A stretch of 64,000 nt of DNA, from the NCBI GenBank assembly GCA_964036155.1, contig OZ038423.1, positions 74,973,249 to 75,037,248 of the forward strand, given 5' to 3'. The notes under the pieces are model-generated. The model made no database searches, was not told the DNA's origin, and was given only the letters and a program-made list of their open reading frames with translations. The translations under genes were made by a program, and so were the position numbers. Source of the stretch: Diploscapter coronatus (taxonomy: Eukaryota > Nematoda > Chromadorea > Rhabditida > Rhabditidae). Below, piece after piece: positions 26,661-36,734 of this stretch; within the stretch, counting starts at the first letter, position 1; each line of letters starts with the position of its first letter.

Positions 26661-29600
26661 TCAATATGGATTGTTCTTGGTGTAGGGAGAGTTGTTGTAG
26701 TGTCTGTTTCTGTTGAAGCCTCGAATGTCAGTCCTGTAAGCCCTGCCTCGATAGCTCGGGTTGTGATTGTGAGTGTAGCTGTGATGGTGGTGGCTGTAAT
26801 TGGAGTTGTACGACCGCTGATAGCCCTGGTTGCTGTAGTTCCCGGATGGATAGTCATGGCTTTCTGAAAGCGTACAAATTAAAATGAAATTCGATAAAAA
26901 AAGTTTAGGTATTTCTTGAAATCATTAGAGAATTTAATCTTCACACCAACTGAAGAGTTTCGCAAGTTCCAAATTTTTGGAATGAAAGCGTTAAAAATAT
27001 TTGAATTCGACTAACCAGTCCTGTAACCCGAATCGCTGAATCTGCCGCTGTAGTTCCTGCTGGAATGGGTAAAGTGGAGGTGGGGACTGGAATTATGACT
27101 GGCATGGCTGGAGTGACTAACAGAACTGAAGGTAGAGTTGACCGAGGTGTTGAGAGACGAGTTGGGAGTCGAGGTTAAAATGGCCGAAGTGAAGTTGAAG
27201 CTGTTGCTCGTGCGGTTAGGTCTAACCGCGGACAGGAACTGGGACTGCTGCTCGCCCGAGGAAGTGCTGCTTGGAGTCGTCACTAAGGAGGAGCCCTTCG
27301 AGGATTTGGGCACATCATTCGGCATCTGGAATTGGAATTTTACGAAGTTGGAATCCCGAAAATTCATTCCTGATACTTCGTTTCGTCCCAGTAAAGGGGA
27401 AAAACGGCAAATTCATCTCACTAGTATTTCATTAAAAAGAAGTCTAGATTTGCAGTTGGATAAATCTACAATAGTTCGGGACAAGACATACATTTCCAAC
27501 GACAGCCGGCAACTTGCTGAGATGACTCTTGAGCCGCACCGCGTGACTTTCGATCGCGTAGAGTTGCAGAAGTTCCGCTCCCATGTCTGAAAGAAGACAT
27601 TGCTGATTTTCGCAAGGAAAAATAAGATCGGGAAATTAACCCTTGAGCTCTTTGTGCCTGATTTTGGAGTCGTATTTGGCGTACCACTCGGGGAGCTCGT
27701 CAGCCGAATCTTGCGAGAGTTGACCTTCTTCTGGAGCCGATTTCAGACGCTGCATTGATGGGATCTGAAAACATCCGAGTAGTCCGTTTCATATAAAAAA
27801 AAAACAACTATCGTTTTCATATCTTTACCGAATATGTGTTATGGTGCCCTTTTTATGCCAGTCAACACTTGTGCTCGGGTAAAGGATTTATTACGAGAGA
27901 CAAGGGTCAAAGGTACAATCCTGGAACGAGGAGGAAGTGGGAGAACTGCCGATCGTCAGGAGAGCAGGAGGATAGAATGAATTGGTTAAGGAAATGAGGA
28001 CTATTTAAAGGGGACGCCGAGTAGGCGTGGCAATAGGAAACTATCCAGTGTTTGTATAGGGAATGAGCCAGTGTCGTTAGGCGGCACTGCTATGAGAGAG
28101 AGAGATTGGGGAAAAGGTGAGAGATGGTAGAAAGAGAGTGAATTGAATAGTGAGCCTCTAACATCTCCCCCAATGGATAAAATTTAGAAAATTGTAGAGA
28201 AGAAGTCATTTGACCTGAGGTTGTGAAAAAGTAAAATTTTGATTTTTGGTAGGTCAAGTGACGTGAGCTACAATTGAGAAATTGGATGGGTGATTATGAG
28301 AACATAAAATAAAGTCCTAGAGGTGAACGATAGGGTATGAATGAAAATAACAAGGATTTGAAAGAAAGACTTGCGGGAATGGGAATGACGACTGGAGAGT
28401 AGCTGCATTGACTGCTGTTCTGCTTGTCCAGGATTCAGGTTGACTTTCCGCTCGAGTTTTGCCACCAATGCTGAGTGGACTTGGATGATGCTGCGTTTCT
28501 GTGGTTGTCTTCGTGACTTTTCCAGCACACCACATGCAGGCTTTTGTCGCTCTTGGATTCAAGTTTTTGGATTCGTCTGTGCAGACTTTCAGGAATCACA
28601 AGGCGATTCTCGTGGAACAGGCAGCGCTTGTAAACCGATAAGGTGTCCTTCAAGCTACAGTATCGAGAAAGAGCTGGTGGGGGTTTGCTAGGCCATTCAC
28701 CAGATTTCAGGTAACCGATGACTTGAGTCAGAGTCGGATCCTTTCGCGTATGCAATGCGATGGTGTCCAGAGAGACTGGGACGTTCGACGCATTCGATCT
28801 GCACTCGTGCTCTGCCTCCAACTTGACTTGCGCGATTTTGATGTCTTCAGAGTGTTCAGACTGCGCGTTGAGGACTGAAATTGCCTTTGCCTCGCCAAGT
28901 TGTGAAGTGTCGACGATTTCGAAGTGAAAATCGTACGAACGGAGGATGAGAGCCCAGCGAATGAGACGATTCGCTGCTGTGGCTGGTAGACTCTTGTTTC
29001 TACCGTATGCCAACAGTCGCTGATTGTCGGTCACCAGCGTGAAGGTGCGTCCGCAGAGGTATTTGTGAAACTTGCGTACCGCAAAAGTGAGTGCAAGACC
29101 GTCTTTCTCGATCTGCCCGTATTTCCTCTCGGCTGCAATGAGACTTTTCGAGGCTCGACAGACTGTCTTCGAATTACCATCTGGAAGTCTATGCATGAGG
29201 GTTGCTCCGATTCCGGATTCAGATGCTTTGGCCGCGACTACGATTGGCAACGACTCATCGTAGCGCATCTGGAGTGAATCTGACGTCAGCATTTGCTTGA
29301 GCTTAGCGAACGCTCGCTGACATTCAGGGGACCAGGTGAACGGTTTGTCCTGCCTGAGAGCTTCATCGAGAGGTCCACGATAGTGTCTCATTTCGGGAAC
29401 AGACGTTCCTTTCAGTTTGATAAGACCAAGAAAGGAATCCAGTTCTTTCCTATTCTTGGGTTCCGGCATTCTGTTGATGGTCTGTTCAGATTCAGATTCC
29501 ATCTTGCGTCCGTCAGAGTTCAGTGCGAGGTCTAGAATTCGCAGCTCTGGCATCATGAATGTGCATTTGTCGATGCAGACGCGTAGCCCGAGATCTCGGA

Positions 29601-32600
29601 TTCGATTGAAGAGGGCAAAGAGAATGCGGCGATGCTCTTGGGAATTGCGGCCTTTCACAATTATCTCATCCAAGTAGCAAACTGTGCCGTTTAGTCCAGC
29701 AGTGACTTTCTCAAGAGTTTGCTGGAGAATGCCGGGTGCCGATTTGATGCCATTTGGAAGCCTGTTGTAGCGGTAGAGTCCGCGATGCGTGTTGATTGTT
29801 GCCATTTCACGCGATCTGGGTTCCAAGTTGATCTGTTCATAGGCATCGGCAAAGTCGATACGACTGAACAGCTTGCCTCCTTTCAGCTGTTTGGTGATGT
29901 CTTCAGACCTTGGAAGCAGGTGAGTGTTCGACACGAGTACATCGTTGAGTCCGGTCGAGAAGTCAGCGAAAATCTGCACTCCTCCGTTTGACTGTTTGCT
30001 GATGACTATCGGAGCTGCCCACTTTGAATGTTTGATGGGGCTTAGGACTTGCTTTCTGCAGAGTCTGTCAAGCTCCTTGTCGAATGCTTCTCTGTGCGCC
30101 TTTGGCACTGGTTTAGGTTGTCTGAAGACGAGCGTCGCGTTTGGTTTGAGTTGCAGTGTCGCTGTCGTTTTGGATCGATGGGTGGATCCGTTTGACTTTT
30201 CGAACACTTCTGCAAACTCGTTCTGCAGATCTGACACGGTTTTGAGGCGAATTTTGGTCAGGTCGTGATGGATTTCACGAGAGTGAAAGGCATTGTGCAG
30301 CGAGGTGAATTGAGGAAGCTGCATACACCAATCGAAGCCGATCAGATTGATCTCGTCGGAAACGAAGACTGTTCCGGTGCCTCTGACCCATTTCTTGCCT
30401 TCGCTCAGAATCTTGAAATTTGCTTCGAATTTGCCATAAACCCTGACTGGAGAGCCGTTGACAGCTTTGACTTGTGGAGCTGTGTCTTGGTAACGAGGTT
30501 GTCCAAGCTTCTGCCAGTTTCTCTTGGATATTATGGAAATCTCTGAGCCTGTGTCCAGTTGCATTTTTAAATGTTTGCCATCTATCTCCACTTTGCAGAC
30601 CGTACGGTTCTTGTCAGTGTGTTCGCTTCTCACAGCTGAAACCGACTTTCGGTCGACTTCCGATTTGCCTCGGTTCTTGGTCCACTTTTGTGAGGGCTTA
30701 GAATCGTACTTGCGATAATGTGAGGGCTTTTGTGGGGATGGGCTTCGACGCCAATTCGAGTCACTTCTTGGAGACGGACTCCGATCGAACCTGACGTTCC
30801 GATGCGGTGTCGGACTGCGCCTTCTTGCAGTTCGCGATCTCCGTTCCTGTTCCCTGTTCTGAACATACCGAACGGTATACGGCTTGTCTCCGATTGAGTG
30901 GGAATCGACTCGAGATGCTGCCATGCGATTTGCCTCGTTGACGAGTTCGTCAATTTTCGGGACTTCCTCGGTGTCTTTGAGGGCGTTAATTTTCCGGACT
31001 AGATTCTCTCGTATCTGTGATAGGGAATTGTCCTTCAGTCCCAGGATGAACATTAATGATAAGAGTGTATCGTTGTTCATGTCCTTGACGATCGCATCTT
31101 CACCCGTCCGCTTGATTTGATTCATGTAATCCGTGAATGGGACTTCTGTAGGGGTGAGTGGCATGCATTGCAGATTCAAGAATTCGAACCGTTTTCTCAG
31201 CAACGTCTTGCTGGAGGAGAACAGCTTCTCGAGATTCTTGACCGTCTCATCCAGGCTGAATTCTCTCGGTTCCTTCGGCAGTAGGCTGTTTGCATACGTC
31301 TGGTATGATTTGCCGTCGAGTTTTCGCACGATAATGTTACGTTTTTCCTCGTCCGAGAGTTTGGCACCGATGGTTTCGATCTCATCTTTATGGCGGGCGT
31401 ACCATGCCTTGAACACGGTTGCCTCGTCTTCTGGATCGAATGTGTATTGTGCGAGGTCACGCATCAGTATCGAGTATCCATCGATTTGGTGCATTGTAGC
31501 CTGGGGTTGAGAAAGGCTTTGATTCGACAACTTGCTAATCAGCTCGTGAATTGTCTTATTTGCCTGTTTGTTTTCCTCTCTGGCCAGTTTTGTCTCGTCG
31601 CGAGATTGTGCAAGTTGCTGATGCATCAGCTGGATCGACTGTTCCTGGTTCTTGATCATTTGTTGAACCCAATCAGGAACTTCGGCCATTTTGGATCGAG
31701 TCAATGGGACGGACATGCGCTAGGTAGCGTACAGACTCGTAGAGAGGAACTTGGCAGTGAATTTGTGCAGGGATGTTTGCTGACAGTGAGCAACTCCAAA
31801 TTCACAACTCGCACAGACCGGCAATTTCGGTGTGGAGTTATTCAGAATCTGCACGGGCCAATCCGCGACAGATTCAGTACCTTTTCAACACGCCAATTGT
31901 GTTGGATTGACTGGGTTTGCTGCGGTCCGACAGTGTGGACCGTTTGCAGCAGGGCAGATTCGTTCGTTTTGTTTTCTATGCAGAAAACTCGAATCGTGGT
32001 CGCCAGTTGTTATGGTGCCCTTTTTATGCCAGTCAACACTTGTGCTCGGGTAAAGGATTTATTACGAGAGACAAGGGTCAAAGGTACAATCCTGGAACGA
32101 GGAGGAAGTGGGAGAACTGCCGATCGTCAGGAGAGCAGGAGGATAGAATGAATTGGTTAAGGAAATGAGGACTATTTAAAGGGGACGCCGAGTAGGCGTG
32201 GCAATAGGAAACTATCCAGTGTTTGTATAGGGAATGAGCCAGTGTCGTTAGGCGGCACTGCTATGAGAGAGAGAGATTGGGGAAAAGGTGAGAGATGGTA
32301 GAAAGAGAGTGAATTGAATAGTGAGCCTCTAACAATATGCTTGTCAAAAATGCAATAATTATTACATTGTACTGACAGTACTGAGTGGTGATGTGTGTGA
32401 CAGCGATGGCTATCGTCTTCGTCGGATATCGCATGATCCAATCAGTCCAAAATATCCTGGAAAGGGCGTTTCATTTTCTTGGAGGAAAATGAAATTCTTA
32501 CGCGTCCTGCAGGAAGAATTTCGCCTTGTGACGAATGTCCACATGAGCTAAAATTGATTTTTTAAACTTTTACAGCCTGTTTGACATTATTCTTTTGGAA

Positions 32601-34465
32601 AAAAATGGAGGGAGATGAAAAGTGGAAGTAACTAATTGAAGGTTTTTTCTGCGCAGTTAAGGATAAACACAAAAAGCTTCCGCATTATAGGAGGGCAACT
32701 GCTAAATGACAATCAGATGACCGCTCTCTTTTTCCCACACAACTTTACCCAGCTCGACCCTCCCTTCCCTCTCTCTAACTATAGTGACCGTCAGGTCGTC
32801 ATTTAGTAACCGCAGATAGGGATTGTAAGGCCGTGCTTTCCAAATCAGAAGGATTTCCATTTTTTCTCCCAAAATAATCTTCTTCCTACTTGATTCCTTG
32901 GTGTGAAGTTGGAGATCTTCGAAAATCTTCCACAATTCCTTGTGTGGAGTGTCGACCACGAAGTCGAAGCCTGCAACAATCAAATTACCGTAATCCTTGC
33001 AATTTAGATTCATACCGAGCGTCTGAATGAGGAGCTCTTCCAGCAGAGCGATGCGCGCCTTCATCTTATCGATGTACTGCAAACAAATATTGTTAGTTAT
33101 TAGTACTATCTGGGCAAAAATTACAAAGAAAAAAATAAGGGAGTAACTCATGAATTACGAGATGACGGGACGGTGAGACCTCTAGTTAGAGGGGATAGAG
33201 ACAGGAGTGCCCAAGATTTATCTGTCCTCGGCTCAGGTTCTTGGCAATTTTTCCGCCACTGTTCCAAAGGTTGAAGTTTCCTACCGCCCCATTCGCCTTC
33301 ATTACAAATTTTGTAATCCTTACTTGTTCCCCCGTTCCCGAAAAATCAATTTTGAGCACTCCTGGGTAGAGAAAGGGGTGAAAGTTGGGAGAAGTAATTC
33401 GGAAAAAGATCGGCTTCGTCATTCCGGTATTTACGAGTTGCCAAGAAGGAATATTGCTGGAAGGCAACATGGACGTCAAAATACTCTCCCAGCGAAAAAG
33501 AAGATTTGAAGACAAACCTCGTTAGGCATGTGCTTCTCCTTGAATCGAATGACGAAGTAGGCCCTGGCGAAGTGCGACAGATTTCTCGGGCACTCCTCTC
33601 CCTTGGCCGCTGTGAACAGACATGTCGTTGCCACATCCTGAAATTTTGTTCAGTTTCTTCCATTTTTGCAAAAAAAAACAAAATTACCCTTCCGTCCAGA
33701 TCCTTGAAGGAGTGAATGGTGTAGAATCGCTGCAGGAAGATGATGCCGATGTTGAGGGCCATTTTGGAGCTGACAAGAAAATTCGAATTTAATTCTAGGA
33801 ACTTGTGAACGCAGATGAGACATAATTCTGGGCCAGATAGGACTTAGAATTTTTCTAATGGTTTTTTTCCACCGAACGACATACAACCACATCGCGCCGA
33901 AAAATGGACTACCGTACCACAACTGGGATGGAATAGCTCCAAATCCTATTCACATTTTCAAAATTCAAGTATTTCCTGTCAATTTCAATAACGATTCCGT
34001 TATTTTTTCCGAAGATAATTCTTACATTTTGAGTCTCTCCTCCGCAGCGATTTCATTGAGTGATCCGTGGACTGAGATCATGAAGGAGACGGCCTTGGAT
34101 CGATGCAGCAGCTCCTCCTCAGGGCTCATTCCCTGCAGAATGCTCGGCGAATTCATCAGCAGCTAAAAATTGATTTTTTTCTTGTTAAATTTGTTGAAGT
34201 CAGACTCGTGCAATTTTTACCCGTCCCAGAAAAATCGAATCTTGCGTAACCCAGTTGAAATGAGAACCTTTACAAAGAATACCTCCTCCTTAGTGTAGAT
34301 CCACCTGGTCTTCCTGTCCCTGGCCCGGTCACTGTCGCCCTGGTCGTGCAGCTGCAGACTCCGCTGAAAATGTTCATCTGGATCGTCGGGAATATCAGGG
34401 CCCGTCGACTCGAACTTGATCTCACTGGCCAGCAGCGTCAGAATCTCATCCGCTCTAACTGACAT
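26661..34465 (-). CDS. cit-1: Cyclin T (P-TEFb regulatory subunit)
   Basis: Cyclin T binds CDK9 to form P-TEFb, the nuclear kinase that phosphorylates RNA polymerase II and releases paused polymerase. Twelve exons, all phases consistent: 34283-34465, 34026-34162, 33688-33769, 33518-33637, 33016-33076, 32890-32970, 32502-32547, 32366-32456, 27641-27764, 27492-27586, 27016-27325, 26661-26863, giving 510 residues. Diagnostic stretches: TRWIYTKEE then NSPSILQGMSPEEELLHRSK (N-terminal helix), QRFYTIHSFKDL, TTCLFTAAKGEECPR (cyclin box 1, about 135-152), LLIQTLGFDFVVDTPHK, and WYAKYDSKI...LKDMGAELLQLY (end of box 2). The tail from about residue 340 is rich in Ser, Asn and His, with HHHHSYTHNHNP near the end, like the His-rich segment that helps metazoan cyclin T contact the polymerase tail. 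The ATG sits 2 bases after TTTTCAG, a likely spliced-leader site. The intron between residues 267 and 268 hosts the LTR element. Confidence 0.88.
27832..27836. repeat. Target-site duplication, left copy (ATATG)
   Basis: ATATG lies directly outside the left LTR and is repeated directly outside the right LTR at 32335-32339. A 5-bp duplication is the usual signature of Ty3/Gypsy-type integration. Confidence 0.85.
27837..28163 (-). repeat. 3' LTR (327 bp)
   Basis: Reads TGTTATGGTGCC... to ...GCCTCTAACA on the plus strand, with TGTT/AACA inverted ends. Being at the 3' end of the minus-strand polyprotein, it is the 3' LTR. It matches the copy at 32008-32334 with no difference that I could see. Confidence 0.9.
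28164..28171 (-). other. Polypurine tract of the LTR element
   Basis: On the minus strand GGGGGAGA abuts the 3' LTR directly. This is the expected position for the primer of plus-strand DNA synthesis in LTR retrotransposons. Confidence 0.7.
28435..31716 (-). CDS. Gag-Pol polyprotein of the LTR element (1093 aa)
   Basis: Domain order seen: a gag-like coiled N-terminus (PDWVQQMIKNQEQSIQLM); a basic Arg/Ser linker (SPTPHRNVRFDRSPSPR); an aspartic protease motif QLDTGSEISII near residue 385; reverse transcriptase (WAAPIVISKQSNGG, FADFSTGLNDVL, FSRIDFADAYEQINLEP, LYRYNRLPNGIKSAP); and RNase H (GRTFTLVTDNQRLLAYGRNK). Oddities: the RT box reads YLDE at residues 681-684 where YxDD is normal. The first RNase H acidic position reads AAKASESGIG where DAS is usual. 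The final ADALSR-like position reads AKAISV. The frame stops inside what should be the integrase zinc region, and no integrase core follows. These changes suggest an enzymatically defective copy, despite an uninterrupted frame. Confidence 0.88.
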   Translation of the reverse strand: MSVPLTRSKMAEVPDWVQQMIKNQEQSIQLMHQQLAQSRDETKLAREENKQANKTIHELISKLSNQSLSQPQATMHQIDGYSILMRDLAQYTFDPEDEATVFKAWYARHKDEIETIGAKLSDEEKRNIIVRKLDGKSYQTYANSLLPKEPREFSLDETVKNLEKLFSSSKTLLRKRFEFLNLQCMPLTPTEVPFTDYMNQIKRTGEDAIVKDMNNDTLLSLMFILGLKDNSLSQIRENLVRKINALKDTEEVPKIDELVNEANRMAASRVDSHSIGDKPYTVRYVQNREQERRSRTARRRSPTPHRNVRFDRSPSPRSDSNWRRSPSPQKPSHYRKYDSKPSQKWTKNRGKSEVDRKSVSAVRSEHTDKNRTVCKVEIDGKHLKMQLDTGSEISIISKRNWQKLGQPRYQDTAPQVKAVNGSPVRVYGKFEANFKILSEGKKWVRGTGTVFVSDEINLIGFDWCMQLPQFTSLHNAFHSREIHHDLTKIRLKTVSDLQNEFAEVFEKSNGSTHRSKTTATLQLKPNATLVFRQPKPVPKAHREAFDKELDRLCRKQVLSPIKHSKWAAPIVISKQSNGGVQIFADFSTGLNDVLVSNTHLLPRSEDITKQLKGGKLFSRIDFADAYEQINLEPRSREMATINTHRGLYRYNRLPNGIKSAPGILQQTLEKVTAGLNGTVCYLDEIIVKGRNSQEHRRILFALFNRIRDLGLRVCIDKCTFMMPELRILDLALNSDGRKMESESEQTINRMPEPKNRKELDSFLGLIKLKGTSVPEMRHYRGPLDEALRQDKPFTWSPECQRAFAKLKQMLTSDSLQMRYDESLPIVVAAKASESGIGATLMHRLPDGNSKTVCRASKSLIAAERKYGQIEKDGLALTFAVRKFHKYLCGRTFTLVTDNQRLLAYGRNKSLPATAANRLIRWALILRSYDFHFEIVDTSQLGEAKAISVLNAQSEHSEDIKIAQVKLEAEHECRSNASNVPVSLDTIALHTRKDPTLTQVIGYLKSGEWPSKPPPALSRYCSLKDTLSVYKRCLFHENRLVIPESLHRRIQKLESKSDKSLHVVCWKSHEDNHRNAASSKSTQHWWQNSSGKST
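31988..32005 (-). other. Possible primer-binding site
   Basis: Two bases inside the 5' LTR, the minus strand reads TGGCGACCACGATTCGAG. The leading TGG would pair with a tRNA CCA end and the rest looks like acceptor/T-arm sequence. I did not match it to a specific tRNA. Confidence 0.5.
32008..32334 (-). repeat. 5' LTR (327 bp)
   Basis: Same sequence as 27837-28163, ending AACA next to the ATATG duplication at 32335-32339. It should contain the element's promoter: on the minus strand, transcription would enter the primer-binding site and then the polyprotein. Confidence 0.9.
32702..32807. repeat. Small inverted-repeat element, family F copy 1
   Basis: About 105 bp in a cyclin T intron, beginning CTAAATGAC and ending GTCATTTAG. 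It is homologous along its length to 47031-47131 in a guanylyl cyclase intron (shared CTCTCTAAC core and GTCATTTAG end). Non-autonomous DNA transposon (MITE) is the likely class. Confidence 0.6.
33154..33194. repeat. Repeat end related to family F
   Basis: ATTACGAGATGACGGGACGG followed by a TAGTTAGAGGGG end. It closely resembles 53998-54038 and, more distantly, the reverse complement of the right part of the 32702 and 47031 elements. It looks like a partial copy. Confidence 0.45.
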
Positions 34466-34475
34466 CTCTGAAAAT
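34466..34475 (-). promoter_or_regulatory. Candidate spliced-leader acceptor of cyclin T
   Basis: The minus strand reads ATTTTCAG|AG|ATG. A strong nematode 3' splice site two bases before the start codon leaves no room for a 5' UTR exon, the usual arrangement for SL trans-splicing. Confidence 0.55.
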
Positions 34476-34868
34476 AAGGAAGTGGTAAATTGAAATATTG
34501 ACAATTAGCGCCAACTTTTGCAATTCCTCAAAAGGTAAACTTAAGGAAAAGAACGGTTTTCCCGCTCTGGCTTTTACTGAAAGCAACCAGACGCGCGCGG
34601 TGAAATTTCTAAAATTCCACTGCAGTGGACATTGGTTTTGAGTAGAAAAGTAGCTCTCTATAGTTTCAAAACTTCTTTCAAGTTTCGTGATTGCGAGACT
34701 CAAAATTTCCAAATAAACAAATAAACGACGAAAAATGTTACGAAAATTCGAGAAATGCCAGAGGGGAAATGAGAAATGACGACTTCGACAATTTTTCAAA
34801 AATTTCGTTATCCAATCACTTGTTACATAAAAAGCGGAAAATTTAGAATGGGGAAGAGAGGAAGAAAA

Positions 34869-34998
34869 TTCAACGATTGTTTTCAACAGTGCAACGGATT
34901 TATTCACGCGAATTTATAAAAAAAAATCGATAGAAAATTTTTAAAAATCGAAATTACGAAAATAAACTCGAAAAATTTCGAAAAAAAGTGCTCGATGA
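34869..34998. repeat. 130-bp direct repeat flanking inserted segment, left copy
   Basis: Begins CAACGATTGTTTTCAACAGT and runs to AGTGCTCGAT. The copy at 40240-40371 matches it with scattered substitutions and small length changes, roughly 90% identity by eye. Similarity stops abruptly at both ends. Confidence 0.85.
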
Positions 34999-35120
34999 AT
35001 ACCATAACATTTATATTAAAGCTATGATTCGATTTCAATTCCTAACGAGCCCGATTTAGGTTATCGCATATTCGATATCATTTATCAAGAATTCAAACTT
35101 TTCAAATTATTCTATTTTAG

Positions 35121-35273
35121 TATCTATACGAAAATCATCAACTAGCAAGAAAATCAATATATTTCAAGCATGTTGACGTTATTGATCATTTGAACATTAT
35201 AAATCTGATGATTCTAAGTGATGCTCTCAAAATTATCCCTAATGGAACCAGAGTCAGGATGGAGCAAATCTGA
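35121..35273 (+). CDS. Possible exon or gene fragment
   Basis: After a TATTTTAG acceptor, one frame reads ENHQLARKSIYFKHVDVIDH then LNIINLMILSDALKIIPNG, ending at TGA (35271). Composition looks protein-like, but no partner exons were found and the family is not recognised. It may be a fragment carried in with the inserted segment. Confidence 0.25.
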   Translation, partial: YLYENHQLARKSIYFKHVDVIDHLNIINLMILSDALKIIPNGTRVRMEQI

Positions 35274-36280
35274 TCAAATTTGGCATATTTATGTTGATAA
35301 ACATTACCGAATTCCATTAATCAAAGCCATTTTAATTCAGGTTTGTGGCATGATTAGGATTGAAGCATTTAGACATTCAATCTGGATGAAGTCACACATG
35401 ATGATTTATTTTTTATAATTAGGAATATCAGGAAATAAATTGTAGAGAGGTACGCGGAAAGATGCGAGTGAAAATAGTCATGAATTATTGTGAAGTGACA
35501 AACAGCAATGATTCCATTTTCAGATTTTAGAAAGTAACATTCATGGACTTTATTTTACAAATCTAATATTAAATTTATAGAATCAGTAACGATATTCAAT
35601 TTTATTTGACGATTGATTCTTCAAGACGTTATTGGAAAGAGCTTCTTCCCAAATGCACTCATTCAACTCATTCCTGTGCTTGCTGTTATTTTGACATCTT
35701 CTTGAAAGGGACGGTCATTTTTGCATTTTAAACTTCTTGTCTATGTCGATTATCTCCATACTAGTGAATATTCAGAAATAGAATTGCTCGCAATGTTTGC
35801 TTAGTAGTGCTTCATTTCTTCTAAATTCCCAAGATTACATTTCTAAATTACATAGTTACGCCTCTTTCGTGCGTAAGCAGTTTATAATTACAAGTCTTCA
35901 TAAATTTCAATGTCTGACGGGGAAACTTCATAGGTGAAATCTCTATTTGAAATAGAAACTGTTTCGTTGACACTTCAATTATATACCAAAATGCTAAAAG
36001 TTTGATGATCTTTGATGTCATTCGACATCCGGATCAGCATATTGCTCCTTTAATCCATTAGATTAAAAACGCTCTTCAATGACACTGGTTACTAAGTCAT
36101 TCTTCCTGTTCTAGAAACTTTACTTGCAGTTCCTTTACCATCAAAATACGGCATAATTTGTCGCCACCGACTTGTTTCATTTGATGAATAATACTTGTTA
36201 TTTTCATTTCTGCCGAAAGGCCATCTCTAGAACCATCCTTATAATTAGTCTGTTTGAGCCTTAAAGGGCGAATTAACTTC

Positions 36281-36480
36281 ATAGTCGCAACTCGCGCCTA
36301 TAAATACGCCCCTTTCGTCGTTAATTTGTTCATTCAGTTTTACCCACGCCCTAATGTTCTCTACCTTTGTACCTGGTATTACTGTATTAAACGAGTGCTA
36401 ATCAATAAAGGATTCTTAATATTTCGTGCAGTGCGAGTTACTAGTAGAGAACTACAACTAAGGTCTTCTTAAACCCCACC
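36281..36480 (+). other. Possible solo LTR or core promoter remnant
   Basis: The stretch contains TATAAATA (36298-36305), then about 100 bp later AATAAAG (36407). This TATA-to-poly(A)-signal spacing is typical of the U3-R part of an LTR. No terminal TG/CA pair or target duplication could be fixed, and no second copy is present in the window. Confidence 0.25.
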
Positions 36481-36597
36481 CACACACCCAATTTCTCATC
36501 TGCACAAAGATATCGCTTTTTTCAAAATTCATTGTTTTGAGACAAAACAAGATTTATTCCACTCAGAATTTTACGCTGATTACGAATATGCAGTGAT

Positions 36598-36722
36598 CTT
36601 ATCACTGATAAGAGTGATAAGAGCTCATTTTTGAATTATTTTAGTTCGGATTATGAAAATAAGAATTGTGGATCATTTCCAACCCAATTTTATCACTTCA
36701 TTATTAGTGATAAGAAATGATA
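36598..36722. promoter_or_regulatory. Cluster of GATA-factor sites
   Basis: Six copies of TGATAA or its complement TTATCA occur within about 125 bp, some nearly back to back (CTTATCACTGATAAGAGTGA). In nematodes this motif is bound by intestinal GATA factors such as ELT-2. The cluster lies about 430-550 bp upstream of the 7TM-like gene start. Its function is inferred from motif density only. Confidence 0.35.
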
Positions 36723-36734
36723 ATATTCTAACCA

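Larger units (their letters stand above)
27837..32334 (-). mobile_element. Ty3/Gypsy-like LTR retrotransposon, integrase-less
   Basis: A 4,498-bp element with 327-bp LTRs at both ends and an ATATG target duplication, inserted 31 bases inside the donor side of a cyclin T intron and in the same orientation. It carries one long gag-protease-reverse transcriptase-RNase H frame. Only about 270 bp separate the end of that frame from the 3' LTR, too little for an integrase, and no integrase motif is present there. The two LTRs appear identical by eye over their full length, which implies very recent insertion. Movement must therefore have used integrase supplied in trans, or the internal deletion happened at or after insertion. 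Confidence 0.9.

Noticed and set aside
31988..32005. Possible tRNA gene from the TTCGAATCGTGG-like sequence
   Set aside because: It is a short tRNA-3'-end-like stretch next to the LTR and has no cloverleaf; a primer-binding site fits better.
31390..32151. 253-codon plus-strand frame across the retroelement's gag start and 5' LTR
   Set aside because: It is antisense to a clear Gag-Pol frame and runs into the LTR, so it is a shadow frame.
36097..36282. 61-codon minus-strand frame near the possible LTR remnant
   Set aside because: Reads as plausible protein but has no recognised retroelement domain, splice sites or second exon.
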